From NCBI GenBank assembly GCA_022570795.1, contig JAKUDP010000014.1, forward strand, positions 620,001-684,000: a stretch of DNA of 64,000 nt. Reading direction: 5' to 3'. A program made the position numbers and the translations under genes. The notes beneath the pieces were generated by a model that saw nothing but the letters and a program-made list of their open reading frames with translations, was not told the origin of the DNA and searched no databases. Below are positions 10,833 through 22,001 of the stretch, one piece after another; position 1 is the first letter of the stretch, and the number at the start of each line of letters is the position of its first letter. The stretch is from Sphaerulina vaccinii. Its lineage: Eukaryota; Ascomycota; Dothideomycetes; Mycosphaerellales; Mycosphaerellaceae.

Positions 10833-10903
10833 CTGCTATACAACATTAGCAGAGACCAACATTGTGTGGGAGACATTGCTGATGAATATAGTGTGGGGCA
10901 TAC
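10833..10903 (-). other. Predicted intron in the INO1 5' UTR
   Basis: Read on the minus strand, CTG|GTATGC at 10903 is a good donor. A consensus branch site (TGCTAATG) lies close to the acceptor, which is TATAG or GCAG a few bases before the ATG at 10826. Removing it leaves a leader ending about 6-9 nt before the start codon. Leader splicing is inferred from these signals alone. Confidence 0.55.
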
Positions 10904-12150
10904 CAGTGTTGTGTAGATCTGAATGTCTGGAAGTGTGAGCAATTGTGTCGTGTCGAAAGTTGTTTTGTGGTGCAAGATAAAAAGGTTAGAGTTGTGAGGA
11001 AATGAGGAAACAGAAAGAAATGGGGGAGTGGCAAGCTCTTATGACTCTCACCGCTTTCAAGCTCCCTCGTCGTGTGATCCATTACTTTCCGGTTGAGCGT
11101 ATCGTTTGGCAAGATTGCGACGATGTGCTTGAGCTAGGAGTAATTGTTGTTGCTGGCTTTCGAGATATCCTTCCGAGAGAGAGCTCCAGTAAGGTTCCCG
11201 GTCAATGGTTTCTCCGGTCCGCTTGGCACAGAATGAGATGAGATGGGTTACTCCATCGTAGAGCTGAAGTAGTATTTCGAAGTCCGGGATCAGTTCTGGA
11301 GTCTGCGTCAAGTTGCTCTGATCGCACTTGTGATTAGCATTAACCTGAGTGAAGCCTCGAAGCTTCTCCTGAGTCCGGTAATGTAGTCTTGGTCGTAGGC
11401 TGCGGAAGACCAAATCTGCTGTCACTCGTGTAGAGCACTTGGGCCAGTGAAGTCGTTGTAATCGTGCATGGCTTAAAGACTACCATCCTATTTGGTGCGG
11501 TCTCTTCGATTCATTGTAAGAGAAGCTGGAATCCACTTGATTTGTGGGCGCAGGAGGTGACTGTTCGGCGGCCGCATTGGGGATCTTCTCCAGTGGTTAT
11601 TCCAGATGAGGCGGTACCACCGTGTCTCTCCTTTCAAGACTACTATGAAATCTGAGACGGCGAGCAGTCCTCTGTTTCTGTAAGGCTCTGAATATTCCAT
11701 ATGCATAGCATCTGCACGTCTTTTAAGGTTGTTCCGTTATGCATGAAAACGCCGCTGCCGCCGGGCTCTGCATGCAGTGAGTGCAGGCTTCCGAAGCTGG
11801 TAACATCTATCGACTTCGACTATAGTATTCCAGGGCTTGATGTGTCGTGATGGCTGTTCTTCAGATGGAGGACGACTTGATGAAGTTTGTTGTCGTGCTC
11901 AACCCTGTCAAGATCACATTATATAGCCTCGGGAAGGGCGGGCGCTAGTGACTGTTCTTGTGCAACCATGATGAAATTCTTGTTCTGTATCTCTATATCA
12001 GCAGAGGGCGGGTATCATCGATTTGTTTGCCCTTCAGCTTCTCATTCGACGTTACGCAAATCTCAACGAGCATTGTGGCCATTGCATTACCAGCACGTCT
12101 CAAACGTGAAGCCAATAACCACCCCATAAATACTCTACGACCGACATACC
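10904..12150. other. Intergenic region between INO1 and the sugar transporter
   Basis: It should hold the INO1 promoter, which is pyrimidine-rich on the minus strand just upstream of the leader, and the 3' end of the transporter gene. A 122-codon minus-strand frame at 11057-11425 has no recognisable feature and I do not call it. Confidence 0.45.
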
Positions 12151-14050
12151 TCAAGCAGGACGACCCTCTCGAGTTGTGCTGCCCACCTGCTCATCATCTG
12201 CATCAGCCTTGAAGTCACTGGCAGCCTCTTCATCCGAGTCCATAGCTCCATACTCCCTCGCTCTCTGCTCAATCTCTTCCTGGGATAGACGTGGCAGCTG
12301 CTTTGCGGCAGTCACATAATTGAGGTTCTCGGTATAGCCTTTGGCGAAGATCAAGTCAATCTCTTCAAGCGTTCTCTGGCTCGTCTCCGGATAGAAGAAG
12401 TAGATGAACGGAAAGAAGATCGCGTTGAGCACTGCAAAGAACAGGTATGTGCCCCAGCCGATCGAGTCAATGAGCACAGGAGTGATCATCACGATGAAGA
12501 AGTTCCATATCCAGTTAGAGACAGTCGAGACCGCGTTGGCCTTTGACCTCGTCTTCAGAGGATTAATCTCAGCAGGGTAGAGCCAGGGCAGCGGCAGCCA
12601 GGTGGCTCCGAAGAACGCGATGTAGGTAAAGAGTCCTACAGCAGCTCCCTTTGCCGCAGACTCTGTTCCCGGAATGAGTGCACCAAAGGCGAGGACCATG
12701 GAGAGGCATTGCCCAACAGTACCAATCAAGAACAACTTTCGGCGTCCAATACGCTCCACAGCAAACCAGGACGTGGTAGCAAAGATGCTGTAGACAACCA
12801 TGTTAATTCCGCCGAGGAGGAGTGCCATATTGTGTGTCACACCGATCGAGTTCTGGAAGAGGATAGGGAAGTAGTAGATCACAGCGTTACACCCGGAAAG
12901 CTGCTGCATCATTTGACTGGAAGCTCCAAGCAAAAGACGTCGGAAGTGCTGCGTTTTGCCGTTGGTGAACAGAGACGAGTATGGCGTTACACCTCCAACA
13001 TCTCCAGAAGCTCGAATGCTGTCAACGATGACGGCCATATGTGTACGAACTTCAACGCTGTCGCGGGATCGTCCATCGAGAGCAGCAAGAACGGTAGCAG
13101 CCTCTTCCTGGCGATCGTGAGTGAGCAACCAGCGAGGACTTTCCGGGAGGCGCATCATCAGGACCAAGACGAGACCGGCAAAGACACACTGAAATGCGAT
13201 AGGGAACCTCCAGACCATGTCATCGGGGCCGTACAAACATCCGTAGTCGATCCTGTTGTCTGTCAGCAATGGCGATTGCGAAACGCGCATGCTTGACTTA
13301 CCAGTATGCGATCAACGTTCCAATGGCAACATTGCCGCCCTCGATGCAAATGAGCTTGCCGCGATTGTGCGACTTGGAACATTCTGCCTGATATGTTGGC
13401 ACAGTACTTGTGTTGATACCATTGCCGATCTGTTTTCATGTTAGCTGCGGATACTGAACATGGGACATTTGGTGACATACTCCTGTTATGCAGCGCCCAA
13501 CGATGAATTGGGCAGTAGCTCCACTGTTCGGTGGCACACAAGCAAGCTGGATGATAACACCGATAATCATAATGCTGGCACCAAGGAAGATCGAGTTTCG
13601 TCGTCCAAGTCTGTCTCCGAATGTGAGGATGAAGCAGGCACCCAGAAAGCATCCCACAGCATAGATGGATACCACGAAACCCTCGTAAGTAGACTGAGAG
13701 CGAGAGAATTAGCTTACATGCGATTCTCAGTGCTTGCTCTGCAGTACTTACATCGCCATCCACTTCAGGAAAGTCGCTGACGAAAGCAGGAGCAGAGATG
13801 ATACCACTCATGACACCCTGATCTGAATAGAAAAGAGTCAGTATTGCACTCTGTTGGCTGGATTCTGCCACGTACCATATCCGAAGAGCAAGAAGTCCTA
13901 CAAACACAGACAGTCAGTATCCATGCTTTGAATGCAACAACGGACACTGCAACATACCGTAGTCGCAACAGCAGTGATCAACATGCCCAGGGCACGTCCG
14001 TTAGTTCCCCAGTAAGAAGGAACACCTCCCTCATCGATAGAGGTCTTCAT
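12151..14050 (-). CDS. MFS sugar porter (hexose-transporter type), six exons
   Basis: Minus-strand exons are 14050-13958, 13897-13876, 13822-13752, 13693-13481, 13429-13302 and 13252-12151. They total 1629 nt, or 542 residues, with all phases consistent and introns of 49-60 nt. The protein shows sugar-porter landmarks: FGYDQGVMSG in helix 1, GDRLGRR after helix 2, PESPRWLL before the central loop, QQLSGCNAVIYYFPILF in helix 7 and PETSQRTLEEID after helix 12. Twelve membrane segments are expected at the plasma membrane. The exact substrate cannot be read from sequence; glucose or another hexose is most likely. The Asp/Glu-rich tail is cytosolic. Confidence 0.93.
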
Positions 14051-15155
14051 GATGAAAGCCCAAGAGTGTGAAAATAGATAAGACAGATAGGTCCCAGTGG
14101 AAAGCGTGCCATGGGGAAGAGACGGCAGTCTATATAGGCAATCCACACCTCACGCAGCAGAACGGAGACAACGAGGTAGGACCGATAGACCTGTACGATA
14201 TGTCACAGAACCAACCATAACCCGAAATGCACTCTGCTCAAGCATAAGCACATCGTCCTTCTTGGGCGTGGAGTACGCCGAGAGCAAATGTTGCTATTTG
14301 CAAAGATTTCTTTCGCAAAATAATCTCTTTACGAACATTTCCCGCCACGATCTGTTTTCTTCTGCTGTGAAGTAGCAAATCGTCCGAAACGTGGTGGAGT
14401 ATGTCTCGTGCACCAAACGGGGTGAATGCGGACCCTTGGACGACCAAACAAAGACGATGGATGTTGAAGGTGGACCTGAACTCAGTCCCAAGCGCTTGGC
14501 TACCAGTAAAAGTGGGTGCTTGATGTTCTTGATCCAATCTTGTGCACGCTTTCTTTGCAAAATACCATGTGAATGCCAAGTTGAGTTGCAGTGGACGTTC
14601 CGAGAGAAGACCCATCACTGACGTCGTATGATGGAGCCAGTGGTTCAGCCGCATACAGCAATGACATCGTAAAGGTGAGTGTCCGAAGCAACGCCGCTGG
14701 ACTGGCAACGACGCACATGTTGTCCTACATGTCGAGAGTGCTGAGGTGAAGACAGCTAAATTTGTAAAGCGCATTCGCGCAGTTTGGATTTTCGAAAAGA
14801 TAGCTATACTAAATCGTACTCTCACGTTCCTTCGTCCCTTCGTTGTCGCTGCGCCTATGCTCTTGCTACAAGAGAGTACCACTCCTCTCGAAACAAGATT
14901 TCCTGTGCCGGTTGGCCTGCTCAACGCTCGATACCTCGCCCAGCTTTAACCTCGCAGAAGACAAATTCAATATCTCTGCTCATCGGTACTGGAGTGAGCC
15001 TGCGGAGCCTAGCCGTAATTGTTCTTGAAGCCAGTGTCCATCCAATACCATGCAATTCGTAACTTCGCTCCTCTCCGGATATGCTGTTATATATGTTGTC
15101 GTTGTTATTGTTATTGTTATTGTTGTCATCGACATTGTTTGTTTGTTGACGAACT
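14051..15155. other. Intergenic region
   Basis: It carries the promoter of the sugar transporter and the 3' flank of the zinc-finger gene. A 228-codon minus-strand frame (14238-14924) is long but has odd composition, no domain and many overlapping rivals, so I do not call it a gene. Confidence 0.45.
15095..15127. repeat. Imperfect TTG/TTA trinucleotide microsatellite
   Basis: About ten TTG/TTA-type trinucleotides in a row lie just beyond the stop codon of the zinc-finger gene, so in its 3' UTR rather than its coding sequence. Confidence 0.75.
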
Positions 15156-16379
15156 CTACGCGTCCATGTTGCCAAACATGCCGTATTCCGCTTCGTCGTG
15201 ACGGCCGTTATGAGGTTCATCATCAGAGTCTTCTTCATCCTCCATCTCAACATCGCCCTGATTGCGGTAGTTGGTGGACTGAGTCTGGTACTTGGCAGGA
15301 AGTGGAGGGACCGGTGGAACATCATAGCCCAAGCCTGTCGGACCGCTCTTGGGTGTGCCGTAGCTGCAGCTGAGCAGGCCCACAGCAGCCGCCAGGTCTT
15401 GAGGATCCTCGTCCCCGCGATAACTCTCCGCGATCGATGTGTTCGCCGTCATCGGCCTGCTGTTGGTGGACGCGCTCCATTGTCGGTGATGCGAGAAGCC
15501 ACCGTCTACATTTGCGGCGCTGCCGTTCGAGAACACTGACTGGTATGACCTCGAGTATATACTGCTATTGCCGCTGAAGCGCTTGTTATCCTCGCTATGC
15601 GGCGGAGGCGTAGTCTCGTTCGAGCTCAGGTCCTCATCACGCATGTCGGAGGAGCCCGAAGCAGCTGGGGAAGACGAATCGTCGCTATCGTGGCCTTCTT
15701 TGCCGTCCTGGTTCATAGCAACGAGCACAGAGGCCGCTTCGAGCAATTGGACCTGCTGATGCTTCGAGATGAGCAGTTTCGAAGTGTACTGCCATTGCGG
15801 CGTGTGCTCCCAACTGCAAGGTAATAGGTAAGCAATAGACTTCTTGTTTCTAGCATTCCATTCACAACACGAGACTTACAGATGCTTTGTCAAGCAGCTG
15901 CCATGTTTATATGCCTTGCCGCAGTGCTCGCACTTGAGCTCGCCTGTAGCAGCCTTGTCCTTCTTGCTCAGACGCGTACCGTCACTAGCTCTTCGCATCT
16001 TTGCTTTGGACTTCTCGCTGTTCTGGAAGGACGAGAGGGAAGGTCCGTCTACAACAGCCACGTCCTCTGGAACGGAAGCGTGCTGGGGCAAGCTGCTCGG
16101 ATGGGCTGCATGCCCACCGTTAAGCGACGCAAGGGCAGACTTCGACATGGAACTGCGGCGATTGACGATCGAGCCCTCGGCCACGGCATTGTCCAATGCA
16201 GCGCCATTGATGGCTGGCCGGGAGAATGTCGAGCTCTTTCGTCGGTTGATGCGGTTTGTCGGGTTCACGGTGCTCAAAGAGTTCGTGTGCGAGTGCGTGC
16301 GGCTGTACGAGTTACGCGTGGGTAGGCTGTTCGCAGGAGAGCCTACGGAGAGGCGATGCTGTCCAGCTGGACGCGACAT
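15156..16379 (-). CDS. C2H2 zinc-finger protein, two exons
   Basis: Exons 16379-15880 and 15813-15156 give 1158 nt and 385 residues. The 66-nt intron (GTAAGT...TTGCAG) falls inside the finger, so neither open frame alone shows the complete domain. The finger is C150-x2-C153-x12-H166-x3-H170, followed by a strongly conserved-looking block WEHTPQWQYTSKLLISKHQQ and LLEAASVLVAM. The N-terminal 145 residues are Ser/Arg-rich; the C-terminal 200 are Ser/Pro-rich with an acidic end. One finger plus a fixed C-terminal helix occurs in a fungal family with no settled role that I can name; a nuclear regulator is the likely function. Confidence 0.85.
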
Positions 16380-17763
16380 TGTGGTGACTTCCTAAGGGAC
16401 GCGAGCCGGCGTTAGTCTTCGTCCGACAGACACACAGAGATGATGACAGCCAGGGTGCGAACCTTTGCAGCAGTCATGATGGGTGTGCGAGTGTGTGTGT
16501 TGTCTGACGAGACAGAACAGAACAAAAAAAGATTAACAAGTCAAGAGATCACGAATAGCAGCGGAATCCTTTGTTCCAATGTGTCTCGGAGACTTCCAGG
16601 ATTGCCTGACTCGGCCAACAACTCGCTCGCTTCGCCACTCGGCTGATGCTGCAACAACCGCTGTGATGGGCAGACTATCGAAGATGCCGTCCTCGTGAAG
16701 CGTTGTCCGGGTGCGGCAGCGGTGTTGTTGTGCCTCGTGGTATCAGTGAGACGTGTGTAATGAACAACACTTGTTCGCCCGGGCAAGAGAGAGTCCAGAA
16801 ACACCTTACAATTGAGGAGAAGGGCGGGGTCCCTCAAACAAGGATTAGGGTCCAACTCAATGGATTTGCTGGGTCGTCGTTGCAACGCTGCCGGTACGTC
16901 GCGGGCAAGAGAAAGAAAGATGATAAGTTGCTGTAAGTGTCGGTGCAATGGTCTGTGAGGAAGGGACGAGTCGGTTGTTAAAAGGAAGAATAATAATTAT
17001 TTTGGTTGGACGAGCGAGAAGCAAGGCAGCCAGGGCGATTGGCATCAGCTGCCAGTCTCGCGACGACCCGCTCACATTGCCTGCATCAGTAGCGTGGAAG
17101 GCTGACCAGAAGCGGTTTGGTTCAATGGGGCTCGTTCACGCGCGCAAGCCGCACATCATTCCTGTACCAATCGCGGTTTCACAGCAGCCTTCCTTCCGAT
17201 CAATGCGATCTCTTGGTGTTTGTTGTCCTGTACAGCGTGCAATTGTCGTCTTCAAGAACCATCAAGGATCCGTTCACAGCGCGATACCAGCTATGAGATG
17301 TGACCAACGTGCGCCATCACGATCGAAACTCTGCCCGACATGCTTCGTCCCTTGAAATGCAAAATAGTTGGAGCTCCAGGTACCTCAGCGGTTAGAGCGG
17401 TATCCTGCAGCTGCTCCTCGTGCTCTGCTACTAGTACCTTGGGTCTGCCAATGTCGGTAACCGTGACTTGGGAAATAAATTGCTGTTCCTCAAATTAATC
17501 TCTACGCCCTCCGTTGCCATGTCGATTCACATTCGTCATGTAGACTCAGACAAGCTGATATACGGTCTCAAAGAAGCAGTTGCGGCTTTGACGAGATATC
17601 CGAACCATATCCAGCCTTGGCCACTCTGGTTGTCTGGGTTCCGTCCTGCAAAGTGGCATCGGAGATCGTCAAATAATTGTCGCAGGCCAAGTCTTGATTC
17701 ACTTTCCATTGCGCTGGCCCTCCCTCACCTACTTCTGCCATTCTTCATGGATAGCTTGAATCT
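16380..17763. other. Intergenic region
   Basis: No gene that I can support. A GT-rich run sits at about 16484-16503 in the likely 5' leader of the zinc-finger gene. A partial tRNA-like D-arm at about 17379-17440 lacks a T-arm and is rejected. Confidence 0.4.
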
Positions 17764-17994
17764 ATGCCGCAAGACCCTACCTCTTCAACATCTCAATCGA
17801 AGTCAATTGCAGGACCCTGCGAGACCCATGATACTCTGCTACGATCTTATCTCGAAGAGCGCCTCGCTTCGCTGGCTGTGGATCATCCGCCGCTGACTGA
17901 ACGGCTCCGAAACAGGATCACGCACTTGTGCCGTTCTCAAGCGGAGGCCGCGATCGCGCAAGCCCGTCTAAGCGGCGATAGGAGACGCCGCTGA
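17764..17994 (+). CDS. Possible small protein (76 aa), unrecognised
   Basis: An ATG-initiated frame encodes a hydrophilic protein beginning MPQDPTSSTSQSKS, with an amphipathic helical middle (residues about 27-70, Leu/Arg/Ala-rich) and the tail SGDRRRR. Composition is protein-like and differs from the random frames nearby. There is no signal peptide or known domain. A 5' exon upstream cannot be excluded, since another frame is open at 17468-17896. Without homology this remains a candidate only. Confidence 0.35.
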   Translation: MPQDPTSSTSQSKSIAGPCETHDTLLRSYLEERLASLAVDHPPLTERLRNRITHLCRSQAEAAIAQARLSGDRRRR

Positions 17995-18296
17995 TGTTGG
18001 CACGTGGAGCAGTTGGTCAGCTTATCGATGTTCACATGAGCCCTGGCCATTGCGCAAGACCAAGATGAGCTTACGTACGATTTGGTGGCAGAGACAACAA
18101 TCAGGTTGTTGTGTGCTGTGGCCACTGGTTCGTCTGGAAATGCTTGACAGTGAAGAAGTCAGTGAAGAGAATGGTGAGATGTGAGGAAGGTGCTCGCTGG
18201 CTCCTGCCAATAACTTAAATTTAGACGCGAGGCCGATCGTCCTGTGAAGCCTGAGCACTTTCTACAGTCCATCAGATCAATCTATTATATAGTATC
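17995..18296. other. Short intergenic stretch
   Basis: Nothing recognised; it lies between the small candidate gene and the 3' end of the sulfotransferase-like gene. Confidence 0.4.
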
Positions 18297-19193
18297 TCAA
18301 ACAACCTGGTTCGCGCTCAGAGGAGGGAGGAACAATGCCACGATCTTGAACTCGAGCTCCGTATACGCCCGTTCTACGAAGTCGTAGACCGTCCATAACA
18401 TCCTCAGCACTGCCCGGACCACCTTCAAGTCCCGCTCGTAATAGTATTTGGCCGCTTGCTCTTCAGTTCTGGTCACTGTCCAGCCCCAACAGTATCTGAT
18501 CTTGTTCTGTATGAAACCCATATCCCAAGCGCTCGCAGGATTCGACTTTGGGAAGCTGATTGTTGGCACCTTGCCTCCAGGGCACTGTGCAATTCGACAG
18601 AGTGCATCCCAGTTGACGTCGCCATCGTCGATGTTCATTTCCATGTACCGATCTGGTTTGTCCTGGAAGTACTCTCGTACACGTTGTGTGTGATTTCTGT
18701 AGGATTGGCGAATGATCTCTTCATTGCCCTCAAACTTCGTTGCGCCATAGAACTGCTCATATGGCATCCATTCTCCGCGTCCCATGTGCTTGTCCATGCT
18801 TCGCAGCCAGGTATCTTCATCTTTCCTCAAGCTGAGCACGAATTTTGAGGTGGGGAATCTCTCGGCCATTTCTCTATATACCATCGGCCAAGGCAGATCT
18901 TCGAAGGCATCGTAGAATCGAGTGAGGTCTTCAAGAGCAGATAGGTCTCCATTTGCCCATGTGTGGCAGCTATGTCGACTGCGAATATCTCTCCACCCTA
19001 GACGTCTATACCCTAGCCGCTCGAGCGCATCGCCAATAGATGTGGTTCCCGTCTTCGAGAGTCCCAGAACGAAGACTTTCGGTTTGAGTGCTTCGGGAGG
19101 TTGTCCTAGCTGGTGAATTGTGACCAGAAGAACTGAGACTATCACAGCTAGCGATGTCCAGATCGGGCTGTGGGTTGAGATGCTGGCGCCCAT
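18297..19193 (-). CDS. Sulfotransferase-like P-loop protein
   Basis: A single exon of 298 residues. A hydrophobic segment near residues 13-27 suggests membrane anchoring. The P-loop-like PAPS-binding segment is VLGLSKTGTTSI (42-53), followed by a helix and the short beta/alpha pattern of the fungal sulfotransferase-like family (FPTSKFVLSLRKDEDTWLRS). Such proteins are often annotated as NAD-dependent epimerase/dehydratase or P-loop NTPase, yet the fold is that of sulfotransferases. The substrate is unknown. It is the last intact gene before the AT-rich block, and its base composition is normal, so mutation has not spread into it. Confidence 0.8.
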   Translation of the reverse strand: MGASISTHSPIWTSLAVIVSVLLVTIHQLGQPPEALKPKVFVLGLSKTGTTSIGDALERLGYRRLGWRDIRSRHSCHTWANGDLSALEDLTRFYDAFEDLPWPMVYREMAERFPTSKFVLSLRKDEDTWLRSMDKHMGRGEWMPYEQFYGATKFEGNEEIIRQSYRNHTQRVREYFQDKPDRYMEMNIDDGDVNWDALCRIAQCPGGKVPTISFPKSNPASAWDMGFIQNKIRYCWGWTVTRTEEQAAKYYYERDLKVVRAVLRMLWTVYDFVERAYTELEFKIVALFLPPLSANQVV

Positions 19194-20168
19194 TGAGTCG
19201 CAAGCACCTTGCGCTTGGTCGAGCGCGAGGAATTGAGGTCAACAGAGCTGCTGATTGACCTATACTGTCAGTAGTACATCTTCAGCATGATCAAAACTTG
19301 GCCCAAAGAGTCCACAACTCGCCAAGACTTTTCTTTGGACATATCCGCACATACAAACCAAAACAATACAGAACAGCTCGCCGCAGGCGCAAAGAAGAAG
19401 CTCCACGCAGTGGCCGTCGGAGACAAAAGTAATAGCTAAGTGCTAGCTAAGAGCAAAACTATCGTTGTAGCTATAGCTTCCTTATTATTATAATAATCGA
19501 GTCTTATTATCTTAACTCTATTAATATTTTACTAGTTGATAATACTAATTGCTTAGCGAATTATAGTCTTGCTACTAGACTATAGACGACTATTAAGAAT
19601 AGTAGGATTTAGAGTAATAGGAATATATATAGACTTACTTATTACTTTTTAAAAAGCTAGCTTACTAAGTAGTAACTAGTTATTAGAAGAGATCTATATT
19701 ACTAGTATAGTCGTCTACTATAATAGTAATATTTATTAAACTTAGAGTACTATTTACTCTATACTTTTTTAGAATAAAGCCTAGTTTTAAATATTTTACT
19801 CTAGTATTTACTATAAAAGAAAAGATAAAAAGATCTATAATACTATAGTTAGAAAAAGAAGTACTAAGTAATAGAATCGAACTTATATAATACCTAGTAA
19901 CTAGACTAGTACTAGCAAATAGTAGAGAGTCTCTAATATAGTTAGTTCGAATATATAGTAATCTATCTTTCTATAAATTATATTATATATATATAATTAG
20001 CTTCTAGTTCTACTATATAGTATAGAAGTATATCTACTAGATTTGCAAATCTACTACTAATAGGCTATATACTACTATTTTAATAATAGAGAACTTATAA
20101 TACTAACTTTAAATTCTATAATATTTTAGTAGAAGATAAATATAAATAATAATAATATAATTAGATAT

Positions 20169-20415
20169 TATTAGAAAGTATAGTCTAGTTAGACTATCTA
20201 AGAGATACCTTTTTAGGGATTAGATTATATAATATAGGTTATATAATAGTAGGTTATATAACTTATCTAATACTCTATATTTTAGAAAGAAATATAACCT
20301 ATAACTAAGTAATATAATTAATATAGTTAGTTTCTATCTAATACTTCTACTTCTATTATATATTAAAACTCTTTCTATATATTATAGGTATATATATTAT
20401 TATTCTATTTTAATA
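20169..20415 (+). repeat. 5' LTR of the Copia relic
   Basis: 247 bp. Manual alignment with the 3' LTR gives about 13 differences and no gap; 11 are transitions, as expected if RIP and not time alone produced them. Confidence 0.9.
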
Positions 20416-20426
20416 GGTTATAAGCC
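20416..20426 (+). other. Primer-binding site fitting the initiator-tRNA-Met anticodon arm
   Basis: Directly after the 5' LTR the sequence ggttataagcc is one RIP-type change from the complement of the initiator tRNA-Met anticodon arm (ggctcataacc). Drosophila copia and relatives use that half-tRNA as primer. The match and its position abutting the LTR support the assignment. Confidence 0.7.
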
Positions 20427-22001
20427 TAGGTTTATAGAGGAAGTATTAGATAGTAATAGTTAGCTTTTTCTAATAGTAGAATATAAACTTATAATAAAAG
20501 GAGCAAAAAGAGATCTAAAGTATACCTATCTATACTACTAAGAAGACTTAGAAGAACTCGGTATATTCTAGAAGTTCCTAAAGGTAGATAAGATAGAAAA
20601 GAACCTAGTAAAATATATCTAAAAAAGTAGAGCTTAAAAGATATAAAAAAGAAAAAGTAAGCTAGAGGCTAAAATACTATCTTATATAGATAAGACTTAA
20701 CTTCTATACTAGAGTACTACTAATACTTTAGAAAGATATATTCTTCTAAAAAGAGACTTTTTAAGTCTATCTATAAGTATAGATAAGTAGGAAGTATAGG
20801 AAACTATACTAAGCTTATCTAAAAGAGAAGAAAGAGAGTTTTAGATAAAGAAAGTAGCTATCTAGAAACTACTACTTAAGTTATTTAAAAAAATATTAAT
20901 TTTCTAGAGTTTAGTTTTAATATTTTAGGTAAAATAGATTAAAAGTAAAAAAATAGATTTAGTAGAAAAGTAGCTATACTAATTCTAATATAAGAGAACT
21001 ATAAAGCTTTATTTAGGATAATAAGAATATATCTTATATCTAAGTAAGTAGAATAGGTTCTATTAGAGACTATACTAGATACTCTAGTATTAACTCCTTT
21101 AGAACATATATTAACTATATTATTAGACTCGCTAGATAGCTCTATTAAGAGAGTATTCTATAAAAAGTATAATATAGTAGCTCTCTATAAAATATATATC
21201 TATATATTAGTAGATAATTAGAAAGTAATATAGGAGATTAAAATAGTAAGAGAGCTCTAGAAATAGGCTAAAAAGAAGTATAAGAGTAAGCTTTAAACTA
21301 TAGAAAGAAGCCTTCTTAAATAGTATACTACGTTCGAGATATAAAATAGCTAGATAATTAATAAAGTATAGTAGAGCCTAAGTACTATTATAAGAAGAGT
21401 AGTTATAATCTCTCTATAGTTTAAAGAAATTAAAACTAAAAATAGGAAAATATAGTAACTTCTTATAGCTCTATCTAAGTTCTACTTAATAATTAGAGAT
21501 AGTATAGACCTAAAGTAGGATTTTAAGCTTTAGAATATTTTTAGAATTCTAAAAGAAAAATAGAAATAGATAATAGGCCGAGAGATAGCTATATTTACTA
21601 AAAAAGGTATCTAGGGACTACTAGCCTATTTCCTCTATAAAGAACTATATATCTAGAATAATTATTCTAGACTTAAGAAAGTAAAAAAGGCTACTAAGAC
21701 TATAGTACCGAAAATAGGATACTAAGTTAAGAAAAGATACTCTCTATTAAGATAAAGAAGAGAATCTTTACTAGAAAAAGATAAACTTAAAAAAATAGTA
21801 AAAAAACTTAAATTTAAAGTATTATTTTTTAAAAAGAAATCTAACTTAAGTAAGAAGTACTTAAAGAAGGCTTTTATAGTATAAGAAAATATAGAGTTAC
21901 TAACTACTTTAGAAGTATCTTAAACCCTATTAGAGGATAAGAATATAGATAAGGTAGCCTACTTAACTATAGATATAAAAGGTAAGTATAGGCTATTAGA
22001 A

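Noticed and set aside
11057..11425. 122-codon minus-strand frame upstream of INO1
   Set aside because: No recognisable feature and located where the INO1 promoter should be; kept only as an unlikely candidate.
14238..14924. 228-codon minus-strand open frame
   Set aside because: Long, but with no domain, unusual Cys/His/Thr/Arg composition, and overlapped by frames on both strands; it lies in the transporter promoter.
17379..17440. tRNA-like segment with D-arm CTC-AGCGGTTA-GAG and partly matching ends
   Set aside because: No T-arm (no TTCRA motif) and too short; chance or a remnant.
19866..19915. Reverse-strand TTCGATTC box in the AT-rich block, resembling a pol III B box
   Set aside because: A possible A box is too near and the sequence is RIP-altered; a SINE-like origin cannot be supported.
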